A stretch of DNA of 64,000 nucleotides from Cardinalis cardinalis. Its lineage: Eukaryota > Chordata > Aves > Passeriformes > Cardinalidae. The notes under the pieces were generated by a model that worked only from the letters and a program-made list of their open reading frames with translations, was not told the DNA's origin and did not search any database. Made by a program: the position numbers and the translations under genes. Below, piece by piece: positions 1-14,000 of this stretch (its first letter is position 1; each line of letters opens with the position of its first letter). The stretch covers positions 1,553,195 through 1,617,194 of the forward strand of contig JACDOX010000004.1 in NCBI GenBank assembly GCA_014549065.1, in the 5' to 3' direction.

Positions 1-3000
1 TCAGATTTTTCCAACACTTCCAGAAGCTATGAAGTAGTTCTGGTGAACTCAATTCCCAGGCTCCACAGCCTTCCGCGTGCTTGGACAGAGAATATAGATA
101 CACTGCTGAAGCTTGTGAAGTCCACTAGGTGTTGAGGGGCCAAAAGCTGTGGTCAGTAACACCCCAGCCCATTTCTGAGTCTTACTTTCACATATTAAAA
201 AGTCTAAAAACTTTTACACTTAAAGTCTAAACAACTTTTCAACACCTTACCAGTTATTTGTTCCTACCTTTGAGCTCTTGTTTCATGTAAGCTCTGCTGT
301 CACTCAAATTTATTCCTAAATCNATTTAATGGGTCACCAAGTAACACAAATAAGTCAAAGACTAAAATAAAGAAAACTTACAAAAAGAAATCTGAAAATA
401 CAAACCACACATGACACTCAGAAAAAATAACTTCTTGTGGTTTTTTTTTTTAATAGACCATGTTGGAATAACTATTGATCTCTCTTGAGATCAAAAGACA
501 GCAGACAGCATTAACTTAAGCTAGTGGAAATTTCTGATCTTGCTACATGTTTTTACTAGACAGNTTCATAGATAAAAGATTCATTTAGNAAGCACTTTGA
601 GTATAAAACAATAACACATANAAATGAAACTACAAGACAAATATATATGGTCATCTTAGAAAAACATAACAGTTGTCTGGATAATGACTAAAGCATTCTC
701 CAACTGAAGAATGTAGTTTTGGTGTTAGTTATCTTTGTTCTTCCCTCCCCCCCACCACAGACCATGCTNTTCATCACATCCACTTTCCTTTTATCAAGTG
801 CCACTCTTGGTATTTGTTACTGTTTAACACAAGAAAATAGTACCTCATTGTCCCTCAGCAAGTCTTCTTCCCATCCCTCCACAAGAATTGCTTGAATGAA
901 AAATGTCTCAAATTTGCTCAATCAACAACTCACCTCCTCTTCATGGCTTCAAAACCAGGATGGATTTGGTCAAAGAATTGACGGAGAAAACATTAATTGT
1001 GTTTTCCCTGTTTATCATTTATGAGGGAAAAAGGCTTGGTTTTGAATTTTATTCTACGTGAATTCCCATTGGAACTAGGTCCTTTCCTCCTTCAGTGAAA
1101 AGGGGATGAATAAGGATCAATCTGGGAAATATTAAGACAGAGATAATTAGTTACTTTGTAATTAATTACATTATATTTATAATTAAAAGATATATGTAAG
1201 ATATATATAATTAGAAGATAATTAATTACATTACTTAAACCTTATACTTTACTCTGGCTAATTACTAAGTTACTACTTATCATTATTTTATAGAAATCTA
1301 GAATGCTTAAAATAGCTTTTCCCATTTCTTCTAGTTATTCAAGAGGTCAGACATTAATAATGGTGAGCATGAACATCACAAAGCCTTACTGTTACGTCTA
1401 ATCTAATCAGAGAGCCGTGAAAAAAGAAAAAAGTATTTTTCAAGTGACGTCNCATTGTTACTTTCTCTACGTTCAAATGCACATATAGCTATTCCACATT
1501 ATGTGCAGTTTTTAAAAACACTTACTGTGATTTAGTGCAATTTTATAGTACAATACTAATGTGCTAAAACTAAATTCAACTCCTTTCTAAAATGNATCAT
1601 GGAATACTTCCCTTTCTTTGGAGTGATCTTTCTTTTACCTCATCTTTAGTAAATTCTAGTAAGCACTAAGTATGCTACTGATGCTTTCAGAGAAGTACTT
1701 ACAGGACACTCATTCTGTTTTTAGACTAATAATCTGACTTAATTATGAATGACACAAAGATTATAAATGATTGGGTTGTCTTCTGAAAGTGTAAATTGAT
1801 TTTACATGCTTTTTCTCTTGCTTTTTTCTAAAACAGACNTAATGTTCCAAGCTGAAACATCTGCTTTCAATAAAATCCTTATGAATTTTTCCCAGCAAAT
1901 GCACTTGCAATATATAATTTCTCCTTTGTTTGCAGCTATTTCCATATTTTTCCCTTTGTTTCAAACTTACAAAAAAAGAAGCTAAATCCATTTTCCATCT
2001 GATGCATTTTGGCATTTTCCTTGGGAGGATGGACCTCGAAGCTCAGAGTAATGTGCAATAGCCATTCATGACTTGGGAAGAGATGTTGCCTCAGGAAACA
2101 TTAAGGCCAAGTGGGATCTGCCACTGCAGCTGCAGGCCTGTTCTCACCAGAAGGGTGTGAAGAATGAGATCACATCCTAAATCNTTTGGCCTCACCTGGT
2201 GTGGGGGAGCCAATGTGTCACCCTGGAGCTTGTCTCTGCAGTCTCTGCAGGTGTTGTGCATTAAGAGGTACAACAGAAAGCAGAGTTCTGTGTAAAGCAA
2301 ACAGCACGGGGACTTGTTTTCCCATAGCACAGAGAAAAGGCACAGAAATCTCTTTCAGCTNTTGTTTCAGCCAATTTTACATTTCAGAGAGGAAAATCCA
2401 GGGCAGCAGGTCTTTCGCTTAATTAGAAAAGGAAATGGGAGCTTTTGGTTGCTCCATCTGACCACTTGCAGAGTTTAAACGGGACTAAAACATGTTTCTG
2501 TCCCTTTTGCACAGAAAAGTCTTCAAATTTTCTTGGTGNTCATATCCATGTCGAAACTTATAAGTAAACCAGACAATGAGAAGGTGTCGAGCTGCATGCT
2601 GTAATGCATTCACACACACTTTTTAAAGGATTCCAGGAACCTTACAGTATAAACCTGAGAGAAAAGCAAAATGGAGCCCNCCAGACAAACAAAATCTCAA
2701 CTTCAATTCTTTTCTTTTTTTTATTATTCTATACCAGCTTCCAGTGCAAGTAGCGATGCAAATAAAGCTCAGAAATAATTTACAGTAGCACCTGAAAGTG
2801 CCAGTGTTCCTTTTTTCCCTATTTCATTTCTTCATGGCTTCTATCCCATGGCTTCCATCCTGCCTCCTCAAAACTTTTTCAATAACCTAGATGCAGAATA
2901 AGCAGGCAGTTGCCTGGGGCTGTCAGAGCTTTAATACCTACATTTCCTTTGAAAAGCTTAGCAGATCATTCTGTTGAGAGGAGCAAGGAAAAATTTAGGG

Positions 3001-3172
3001 CATTGACTGAGCAGCAGCTGCTAATTCCCCTTCCTTTCCCTGTACAGACCAGAAGGATCAGCAAATTAGGTCTTTAAGACATGTCTCCCACCTCTCCTCC
3101 ATCCCCTCCCACAACATTATCAATCATTCAATCCAGCTATTCAACTCAGCTCTCTCCCTATCTTTCCTATAG

Positions 3173-3245
3173 TAGAGAAAAACTTTTACACAACAGTCTT
3201 AAAATGNGTAAATTTTACTTTTGTCATGCTTGTGGCAAGATCCAG
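3173..3245 (+). other. Exon-like segment (strong acceptor and donor)
   Basis: A long pyrimidine tract ending in ctatag at 3172 is followed, 73 bases later, by CAG|gtaagc (donor GT at 3246). One frame is open across the segment (1 base plus 24 codons) and includes FYFCHACGKIQ. A second frame is open only if the N at 3207 does not make a stop. The peptide matches no family I recognise. Acceptor and donor pairs of this quality also arise by chance in 64 kb, so this is a candidate only. It could equally be a non-coding RNA exon. Confidence 0.15.
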
Positions 3246-6200
3246 GTAAGCATTCANATTTCTTGAAGACTTTGGAAAAGAAATAAAAAGAGATATTTTT
3301 TCTTTTTTTTTTTTAGGTTTTTTCTGTACAGATTCTGCTGTCTGTTAGTTTCTTGTCCTGCAGTAAGTCAGTCTCCAAGGCTACACTCCAGAAACCATCA
3401 CAAAAATACATTGTGATATTTTTAAAATACTTTTATTATTTCTGGCTAATCAATTTCAAATCTNTTTTTATTTATTACCCTATATTTATACTCTATAATG
3501 TGCTTGTGATGTTGATTTCATCAGTGTGACTCCACACAGTCCCAGTCTTTACGATGAACTACATTTTTTAAGGTGTTTATCCACAAATATTTCTATAGCA
3601 TACTGTCATTTGCCAAATACCTTGAATATTGTTTTTCTGTTGCTCTTTGCATGTGTAAAAAAGAAAATTAAGGAAATAAGATATAAAAAAAAAGTAGATC
3701 AGGTGAAAAATGAAATGCTAACAAGTGATTTATTGCAATTTTATGGGAAAGGCCAGAAATTACAGTCATGGAAATTTTGACCATTGGTTGCATTAAAATT
3801 TAGTCATATTCTACAGAGAAGTTAAGAGAGTCTCATTTCATGATTGGGATACTCTCCTGTACTGAATTTTTAAAGTTCAATTTTTATAACAGCACAGTGT
3901 ATAGTATGAATGGATTATCATCACCACTCATTCATACCGCAACCACCTGTTCCATTTTATTGTGTTGCATCTAAATTTCAGGAATTAGAGAACTCATCAT
4001 TTCTGGAAGTGACTGAAATGCCACATCCNCATGAAAATAAGATACAGTCATCAAATGGAGGAAATAGCTGGTCTAGTTGATGCTTTTGACATTTTTGATT
4101 TTCCTTTTATTATTTCTGATTTTCCTTTTTATTTTTTTATTTTTTAAAATTTGATTGTTCCATAAATTAAAAATATGTTTTGCGGTTATACACCACATTT
4201 CCTTCCAATGTTACCCGCTTTTATTGTGATTAGAATTTTACATTGTGTTAATGTTTTTTTACTAAGAACCACGTTAATTGTATCATCTAGTTTCAATTAG
4301 CTCTAGTAGAGTGCATGTATAACTTCAGAGTCTATTGTGCATATCCTCACATAGATGGGAAAATGGAGTAAAAGCTATTATTTTGATGTCCTGATAAATT
4401 ATGTTCCATATTATGTTAGATTAACAAAATGCATGACTAATGTCCCATGTACACATGAGCTGTGACAGCATTTCTGAGTGTTAATAAGCTTGGCATAAGA
4501 GCACTGGCTGATGTCCAGTTTCTTTCTTTTTTTTTTTTTTTTTTTAATAGTAAATGCAAATTAAGTCCACATCTCATTATATTTAGTAATTTACTTCTAA
4601 ATGTTCAAATCTAGTAATTGTTGTTGGCAACCTTTATGCTGTAGCTTTCCACACTAAATTAAAAATAAAAATAAAAATAATGATTATATCTGGATTAGAG
4701 CCTGAAGTTAGTTGTTCTCTCTGAAAGCACAGTGCAAAATTGCGCATAAACAAATTAGTGGCTACAGGCAGCACTTGTTTGAAGCACAGTGGGTTTGGAG
4801 TTACTGAATTTGTTTGCAAACTTCACCAGTATTCAAAACAACAAAGGTTTTTCTGTGTAATAGAACATAAGNATCAGAGAATTCTGTTACCATTTAGTTA
4901 TAAAAAGAAAAACCAGTTTTTGCAGCTCTGAGGTACTACTAAGACTAAGAAGTAGACTGTGTTAAATGGTAAGGCTACAGCCCTTCACACACTCCTGGTG
5001 AGACTGTTCAAACCATGTCNGAGTANTTGATGGCTGGACCATAACATACAGTGACTTATTATTTACTATTGAATTATACCTATATGACATTTAGTGAAGA
5101 TTGCAAGTAAGTGCTGCTGCTGTTAACCCCCAAAAATGAGGTCAATTATACATATATCTTCCTCAAAAGGCTTGTCTTTGAAATCCCTTCATAGCTGATT
5201 GGTGAATTATGAACAAATAAGCAAATTGAATCTGACAGAATANCACTTCACTGGCTGTTCTTAACCTTTTTTCATGTCAATATGAGTCTAAAGAATATAA
5301 AATAGTAAATGGAAAAAAAGGTAAGAGTACAGGCTGTTCTTTGGGCAAATATCCCCAGATACTTAAAGAACAAGTGAAGAGGTCCAATTTATTTCAGCGA
5401 TAACACAGTTGTTGGAATTTNACTGTTTGACAAAGATGGAACTTTTCAAGAGCTTCGTTGGTGAAAATTGTAATTGAACCACGCAATGAACGGGACAAGG
5501 TTTACTGAGACTTGTTACCTACATTANGTGCCCTGCATTATTGTTACTGCTTTTAACTTTAAGAGCTTTCCTCAAGAGGAACATACGTAGTTTTCCAAGA
5601 AGTCTTTTTTTCCCAGTCTGCTTAACTGTCTAAACGTTACCTAAGTATGGACTCATCACCTTTATCAAGGGAAAGTAGATCTCTGGAGTGACTGCTTCAA
5701 CTCTCACTAAAATATGTAGCTAAGAATAACTGGTCTCCAAAGGTGTAATTTCTCATCACATGTTTTAGAAGAAACCAAGGGTGATTAATGTCTTATATTT
5801 ATTTGTCTTTTCATTTAAGATTTCTCTGCATATGAAAAATTGGTTGAGTGTAATAGTTAAGTGTTAAGTGTAATAGTAGGTTGGATTCTGTATCTTTGAC
5901 ATTCTGTGATCAANTTTTAGATACACAAACAGTCCTAAATATTGGCAGAAGTAATGACTTTCTTTTTATTCTAGGAAATGGTTATTGAGATAAGAATAAG
6001 CAAATGTCTTCCATTTTGTCTTACACTGTTCTGTAAGGGAACATTTTTCTGTAATTAAATTCAGGTATGTTTCAAAGCAAGAAGACTATTATGTTTTTAT
6101 GAAAGATTCATCCATGAGCAGGTAGACACCCCCTTTTTTCCCTCCATACATTATAATTTTTTTAAATGTGTAGCAGGGTGTTTAGCATTCTAGCAATGAA

Positions 6201-9200
6201 CCTTGATTTGAAAAGCTGAAGCAGAGTCCAAGGATGTGGACTGAGATTATCTACAATGGTGAAAAGGAGGGCTACATTTTCTTTCTTAAAGATTACCGAC
6301 CTGTGTTTGTGTTGGACAAAGTTTTTGGAAGCAATCACTGTAGCTAATCTGAGAAACNGCACACAGATTTCATTTTAATACTATGAGCCATTAAGGTATT
6401 CCAGAGAGACATCCAAAGTTATTTGTCTGTATTAAAAATCAGCTTTAAATAGAAAAAATCTGAAGACATCTAGCTGAAATACATGTCTCTGGTATGTAGT
6501 AAAATATAGGTTATCATACATAACATATATTTTTTAAAGATGCACATTAAAAAGGTTTTTCATCTACTTTTCCCCCCAAATTCATTGTTTCTTTACATGT
6601 GAATCCACAGAGGATTCCTTGAAGCAATTTTGAATACTTCTATTTTATTCCCAAAATATTTTTTAAGTGCTGCACATCTATTAATGTTTAGAACTTCCTT
6701 TTCCTTTTTCAAACTATTTTTGTTTATTTTATTATAAAACNTACTTTCTTAGTTAAGCATCAAATATCTATCACAGAAAAAAATTAAATGCTTTATAATC
6801 ACAGTCCAGAGCTTAAGTAGTAATGAGACAATTGCTGTGAAATCAAGAACTGTTTTGTTTTTCTTCCTTTTTCTTTCACTGTCAAATCTTATTGGAATCA
6901 AAACTTCCTAAATGCTGGTTTACAACCCTATTTTATATGGATTTAAAATTACATATTGCACTCTATGGTGCTAATCCAATTTTACAGTCTTATGCTTTTT
7001 ATAGGAGCAAGTGATTGTGATTTAGGTTAAAGTGCATTAAAATTCTGATTATGTTGAAAGTTGTGACAGATCAGGTAAGAAGAGGAAAAAGGAATTCTTC
7101 AGGGCAGAAAGGACAGTCTTATCTGATGTAGGTGAACCAGATACATAACAATTGTTTAATGTTTGTTTTTTTTAAATAGAAGAACATCACAGCTGTTTAA
7201 GAACACTTTCACTAGAAACCCTTCATAAAAAGAAGTTCCNTATGACTTCTTATATTTCAAAAGTCTAGAGTAGGAGAAGTGATAGCCCCCCTCTACAACC
7301 AGAAGTAAATTATATCCAAAATAAATAATTCAAATCTTATTTATATGTATGAAATGGAAAGAGTTCAAGTCAATTGGCAGCAAGCTTTGTTCAGCATCAA
7401 AACTGGTAAATCAAGGAAACCAGTTAGAAATTCTGTATGGGTAAGGANATTTGCTTTTGATCTGTTTGTTCTGTATACATGCATAAATCCTCTGAACATG
7501 AGCTGTCTATTTCTGTAGGTACCCAAATCAGTGCATCTTTAAAATGATGGTTTTATAGAAATAGTGTTCTTTNAACACTTGTTTTGAAGACAAATTTTGG
7601 ATTAGTAACTTTTCTTGATTACATTCTAGAGCAAACTTTACTTTTGGAAATTTCTTGTATAATGTTTTAATAGATAAAGACAAGGTTTCCACCTTGCATT
7701 TGAACAGGTGCAGAAAAATGTGCACAAACTCTTTTGTGGTCTTAGATTGTTCCTTCTTCTATTGCCAGATGAATATTAATGTTCAATATTTTAATTTTTC
7801 ACTGCAATACTACTTAATTTTAGTCATACATATGTTCCATGTATGGAAGTATCCATCCTTTTAAGTATGGACACATTTTAGGTATGTCCTAGAAATGCAG
7901 TAGAATGGTATCTTTCCTCAGCTACTGTCCTGAATCAACCCCTATTACTGAAGGTGTATTTCTGATCTTTTTGGAATTCTTCCTGTTTCTATCAGCTCAG
8001 GAAACACATCTCACCACTCCCTCCCTCAAGATCAGTGGCCTAGGGACATTTTACTGTTCAGTCATTCATCTGTCTGAGAAGAACTGAAACTGCTAGATGC
8101 AACAGAGTGGGAGGAATTCTCATTCTGGTGAAGTGANGTCCCATATTTTTCTACAGTTAGAAGCTCAGTTTTCTCTGACAGGCCATAGGCATCAGTCAGA
8201 GGTTTATGTAAATTCATTTCCACTCTTCTTTTTTTTTTGGGGTAGCACATTGTCATTGTCAGCTCTCTGCCTTTTCTCAAACTAAATAACTTGAAATTCT
8301 CANGCTAATTCTTTGACTGGCTTATAATAGAGATAGTTTTGAGTCTGCTTCTTTTTTANGTTCCCACAAACAAATGTCCTTTATGCTTTATTAGTTTCTT
8401 TCTGGGTACTGTGCTGATGAAATGAGTTAGAAGTATGTTTCATGTTAGCATTGCCATCANGTACAAGTTTATTGGTGTGTTTTCCACCATGTGCATTGAT
8501 CCAGGACCACCCTGAAGTACAACTGTTTTTTCTTTTAAAACTAATTCATAGTTTGTAGAAGGGAACATTGCAAAGACTGGAGAAACACAGCAGGTTTGAA
8601 GGGCCTGAAATAAACACGGTAATAAGGAAATAATCCTAGTAATCCAGAGGACAGGAAAAAGGTAAGAAAGATAATTTTTGCAAAAATTTCTGAATTTCTG
8701 TTCAAAAACAATCTAAAGTTTAAGAGTTTCTGGAGCATTTTGCTGGCTTGCTTTCATGGTGGATAAAACCTTGTCACTAAAAATTATGCTCCTGCAAGGC
8801 CAAACAGTACGAAGCAGACTTCTGCTATGCTCTTCATCTATGAAGGAGTCCTGAGAGTACATGGTCCCACCTCACCTTATAGGAGAGTCCAACCTCAGAA
8901 TTCGATAGATTTTATTTATNCTCTTCAAACTCTTCATTCTTTTGAGAGGCCTTTCCTACACCATTCACAGTACTTGCTTTATGCATGTATGTGGAGTTAG
9001 GCAAAATCTGTGAAGGTTTTAGTTAAATGTTGAAGTCTTGGGAAATGCATATTTCATTATTTTTCTCCAGACGCCAAATGCAATGGAAAACTAAAAACCA
9101 TTTTGCTCATGTGTAGTACTNTAAATAATTTAAAGATGGTCACTTNAAGTTGNCAGCATTACAGTTAACACATACTCTTAACACACAGTGAGAGAAATCA

Positions 9201-11100
9201 TTCTTGTTAGGGACNGGTTAGACCACACCTTAATACTACATTTCCTTCTTTTATTATCTCACTGCAATCTTCAGACTTAAAGAAAGAAGAATCCACTCTA
9301 TGGCTTTGACATCCAAATGTTCTCAATCATGAGGAAAATGATGGTTTGGAAAATGTACATCTATGATTTGAAAAACATACTTCTTCTGAAATGATATTTG
9401 TTNTTCAATACAGAAAAAAGTTTGTGTTTGGGGTTTTTTCATACAAAGAAATGCATTTAGCACTACTAATGAACTGTCTTCTAGGAAATCAAAATACTTT
9501 CATGAACCACACAAAACATTATAGAACATACTTTTATAATGATATTACATTTATGAAGGATTTTCTCAAGAGACATGCATATGTAAATCAAAAAACTCTC
9601 TGAGTAGCACACAAAAAAGTCTTGCAAAATTATATTTAGTGTTCAATTCTTAGTAAAAGTGAAATTAATTTCCTAGGATGATNATTAATGACATAATACA
9701 TGACAGTCCAATTATACCTTAGCATTTATGATATCTTCCTTATAGTTTATCACACTATAATTCAAAAGTGCTAAATATATTTATATATAAACTAATATAA
9801 CATATAAACTAATTTAAAGTAAATTCAGTCATGGAGATTAGGAAAGCAAAGACAGGCTTCATCTTTCAGAAGAAGTTNGGCAATAGAAGCTATAACTAAT
9901 GAAAATAGTTATTTCATTCACGAATTCCTGTAATATCAAAGAGCACTTTAGCCCACAGAAATTAGAGATATTAAATTTAAATCATTGCCTAGGTTTTTGC
10001 AATGCAAATTCACTTCTGGGCACATTTTTAAATGGCAAATAGTATTTCCTCCAAATTCTATTAGATAATGTCATGGACTATTACACTGTTGTCATTCAGC
10101 TCATTTTGATGAAAAAGCAATTACTTATTGNAGATTAATGCAATGACTGGCCATAATCACAGTAGGTTAGGTTGAGAGTTTATTAGTAAAACACAAGCCA
10201 TTTAAATTAACCCAAATGACCAGCATGTCAGTTCAAAAGAAACATGTGCTTTAATTTGTTAAACTGTAACCTTTGCTATATTAGAAAAATACTTTGACAC
10301 AAACACTTTACAAATGTCAGCAGAAAATCCATACTCCATTTCTTCACATTGGTTTTGTGACACAGTGTTTGCTGATATTCGTCAAGGGATAAGTTACGAT
10401 TGATTTCCTTCCACCCTTACTCTTTTCTCTTGTATTACAGGGAGTTAAAGGGCAAAAATGACCTGTCTTTTTTTTTTTTTTTTCCAAACTATTCATATGG
10501 ATATGCTACCATAGGTAAACTTAACTGNTGCCTGGAACTTAAAGGTCAACAGAATCTCTCAAAAAAGCTTTCAACGGTAACAGTTGGAGAAGGCCAGAGC
10601 ATCTCAAGACTGAAGAGCAAAAGTAATGAAGAACATAAGTATGAAGAACAAAAGTAATGGAGAACACGTGTGAAAATAACTTGATTTAAAGAATCATTAC
10701 TATTTATTGCTTTGTGATAGAATCTATTAATTTTCCAAACTCCTTCNATCCATCCCTCTCAAAAAATCTTGTCAGCATAGGATTTAAAGATTGTGTTTGT
10801 AATCTGGACCTTTGTTCCCCTCTTGAAATCNTATTCTCCTTTTGCTAATGGATTTTGAATTGGATGGAAGGTATGATAATAACACTTTGGAAACACCCTT
10901 ATAGCCAGACCCTAGGAATGACCCAATAGGAATTGCTTCATTTCTCTTCCTATAATTTCAAATACCTGACCAAGAGCTGTTAGTTCACCTGAGCAATAAA
11001 CACACTTATGTTGCAACCCACCACAGAGGAGGGCTAACTAAGGTTCTTGTTAATAGACCCCTTGGGGTGGATTAGAGTGGAGCAATACTGAATGACTGGT

Positions 11101-11103
<3 letters not shown>

Positions 11104-11134
<31 letters not shown>
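11104..11134. repeat. (TA)n dinucleotide microsatellite
   Basis: About 15 uninterrupted TA units, followed directly by a G run (ttggggg) and a T run. It is a simple sequence and likely to vary in length between individuals. Confidence 0.95.
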
Positions 11135-11137
<3 letters not shown>

Positions 11138-11649
11138 GGGTTTTTAATAGCAATGTGATTGCAATGGAAAGAAGCTCTATAGCCATTTTGGCTATTTTCT
11201 ACAGCAATATTGTAATACAAAACTATAAAAATACTTGGTAAGAAAATAAATAAGAGACTGAAGAGGCAGATTCTTCAGAAAGTAATTATGCTGACATGTG
11301 TTATGTTCTGCAGCATTTGATAGGAAACGTAGAAATGATTTGTAATATCTAAAAATTGCCAGAAATTAGTATCACAGGTTCTACAGTAGTCTTTTCTGAC
11401 ATACAAACTTCATCTTNATATGTCTGGCCTTTACTGATTTTAGAGAAAGCTGTCATAGATTGCATCTTTGTGTGTGATTTAACNAATTATTCGACTGCAT
11501 TGAACATGGGCCACAATTAGGAAACAAAATTTAAAAATTTCCTTCTGCTGATGTAGACATATTCAAAGGAATGTACCCTCTAAAGCCATCTGTGATTGGA
11601 TAAACCAAAGGGATTCCCACTCATTGCATGAAATACTTTTTCTATGCAG

Positions 11650-11730
11650 GAATAAAAGGAAGAAAATATAATTTAATGGATACAGTTTGTAAGGAGTTGA
11701 GAGGTCCTGACAAACTGTATACTGGTCCAG
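11650..11730 (+). other. Exon-like segment, 81 nt, open frame
   Basis: An acceptor with a T-rich tract (tactttttctatgcag ending at 11649) is followed 81 bases later by CCAG|gtgagt (donor GT at 11731). A possible branch site, ctcat, lies upstream. The length is a multiple of three and one frame is open throughout, containing MDTVCKELRGPDKLYTGP. The peptide is more hydrophilic and mixed than translations of the flanks, but I do not recognise a family. It may be a cassette exon of a host gene, a lncRNA exon or chance. Confidence 0.2.
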
Positions 11731-14000
11731 GTGAGTACTGCACAGCTGAATTCACCTGGTTTCAGTTAAAAAAAAAATCTATTAGTTTTCAAAATCATAA
11801 AGATAAATACAGTTTTATTTGAGACATTGAAATTCTGCATTTCAGCTTTTTGAATGTCATTATTCTTAATGCAAATTGACAAAGAACTCAACAAAATTAA
11901 GAAATCCTCACTGAAAAGAAGGAAAACAATTGTTTCTTTCCTTGGAACAGAAAGTGACATAAGAAGTTCCAATGCTCTTTTCAAAAGGACAGTGGACCCT
12001 TGTAAAAGTTTACTTTNGTTGAAAGGCCAAGTAGTTTAAGTATTTATTTCCTAGGATGTATATTACCATTGCTTAATAGATGTCAGTGATATGATACTTG
12101 AGCCTTTTTGATTAAGCTCCTGTTGAACTTTAGGCTGAATTAATCAACCGTCTGTACAATTAAAATTTTAGATTATTTAAGAAGTCTTCAGAAGCACAGA
12201 CATTATAATATGAGNTAATTATTGTCGTTGTTATGAAAGAGTCTGCTAAATCCACTGGGAATGTTCATCAGCATCCTGTAATCAGCAGCTACAGAGAATG
12301 CTTAATTGCAGTTATTTAGGTGACATGTTGATGCAGTAGTAGTGGTGGTGAAAGCAGAAAAGCTGCATGGTAGTCATGTGAGAGGATATTAAAAGGAATG
12401 TACATCAATATAGAATGCCTGATTATGTGGCTGTTTATGCTAATTTGGTTTACTATTAAATTACAGTGCTCAGCATAAAAGACCATTGGGTTTACATTTT
12501 TTCTGATCTTTGATATTTATTCAGAGAAGAAAATATTATGCTATATTTGATTGTCCAGAGTNAAATGTTCATGGTCTATCTAAACAGTTTTAATAGATAA
12601 AATATACAGATTAAAATGAAGTACAAATATGGATAATGCTTGTAACTCAAATGCTGTTCTTTTNCATAATTTTTCTGACTAGATTAGGTGTTAAAACTAG
12701 TCTGTAAGAAATTTTGAATGCACATTTTTGTATATTCATGAATGTTATGTAGTTAAATTCATACAGCTTANTGAACATCATTGCTTTGGGTTACTACTTA
12801 ATTCCTCCTGGACTTGTGATGTTTTAAGAATTAAGCTCATCAGACAGAACTAAGTTTGACTTTAACTTAGAAAATTCTTAAAATTTACATATTATATCCA
12901 TAAATGAATAAAATTGTTTATACCCCACTTTTCATGTAACAAAAATAAATTTCTACTCTGATAAATACAAATATCATACTATCAAATTTGGTCTCCATAT
13001 GAAACCAATCTTAAAGATACACAATCTAAGAATATTTTATATTTTTATGTACTTTTCACAAGCCCATTTCCCTATTAATTTTAATAATGTATACATTCAA
13101 TTTTATAATAATCTGTACATGTTGTTAAAAAGGAGCTGGGAACTAAATGTGAAATTTCCTGACAGCCATAAATATTAGGACTATTGATTCATCAGCATGA
13201 CATTATGTCTGCATTATGTGACATTTTGCAAGAATTAAACAAAATTCTTGATGCTAAAATTGAAACACTGTGAATGTCATGACCCTCAAGTGTTCTTTTA
13301 TCTTAAACAAACTTACTAAAATATTAAGCTTTTTTTAGGCATTATCCTTAAAGCAGAAATGCTTCCATTTCATGCTAAGCAAATTGTTTTTCTATATTTA
13401 CATATTCAACTCTATCTCTAGGAGAACTTTTTTCCTCTGCTTTTATATGATTAACTTTATGAAAGTCTTAATCTGCCATCTGCATGCAGACTATCTGAGC
13501 ATCTGAAACCAAGAATGCAAAGTGACATTTTCTCAAAAGGTACTAATTGCATGCAACATATTGCAGAAGAAGCAGGGAAAGCTTCAACCTCTCCATGCCA
13601 TTTTGAGTATCTAAGGAACTATAATTAGAAAAAGTACCTGAGTAGTTTAATAATTTTGACTGATCAGAACNTTTAACTCTAGTCTTTACCTCTAGGTTTT
13701 TTTTTCATTGAAATAAAAATATATAGTGGCTTATTGTTTTTACATCGCAGTTTAAATTCAAATTTGTCTTATCTAAAATCAAAATTAAAGTTTTACTTCC
13801 TGTGTAAGCTATTCATGCATAAAAGAATGGGAAAGATGGAGAGAGCAGGGAATTCATTTTATTGCTCTATGTGTTCATTCCTTATGTGGAAGAAAAATGC
13901 TTTAGGACAAGAATGGAAAAATGAAGGTAGGATTCATGTGTGTCATGATAGAAATGTTTTTCTTCTCTGTCCAAACTGAGAGAGAAGGTTTCTCCATACA

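Larger units (their letters stand above)
1..14000. other. Unique AT-rich non-coding DNA, no gene identified
   Basis: I see no recognisable gene or interspersed repeat in this stretch. Open frames are short and have the look of chance frames in AT-rich DNA. It holds a 15-bp direct repeat (taattaattacatta at 1159-1173 and 1219-1233), T runs at 4527-4545 and 10468-10483, three 15-16 bp imperfect repeats at 10611-10657, and a TA array at 11104-11134. Two exon-like segments on the + strand (3173-3245 and 11650-11730) are listed separately. The stretches around 12200-12480 and 13130-13260 are rich in homeobox and POU-type motifs and may be regulatory. The composition fits a large intron or gene desert. 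Confidence 0.6.

Noticed and set aside
7005..7074. An exon-like segment with a good acceptor (gctttttatag) and donor (cag|gtaaga).
   Set aside because: All three frames contain stops. It shows how often acceptor-donor pairs arise by chance here.
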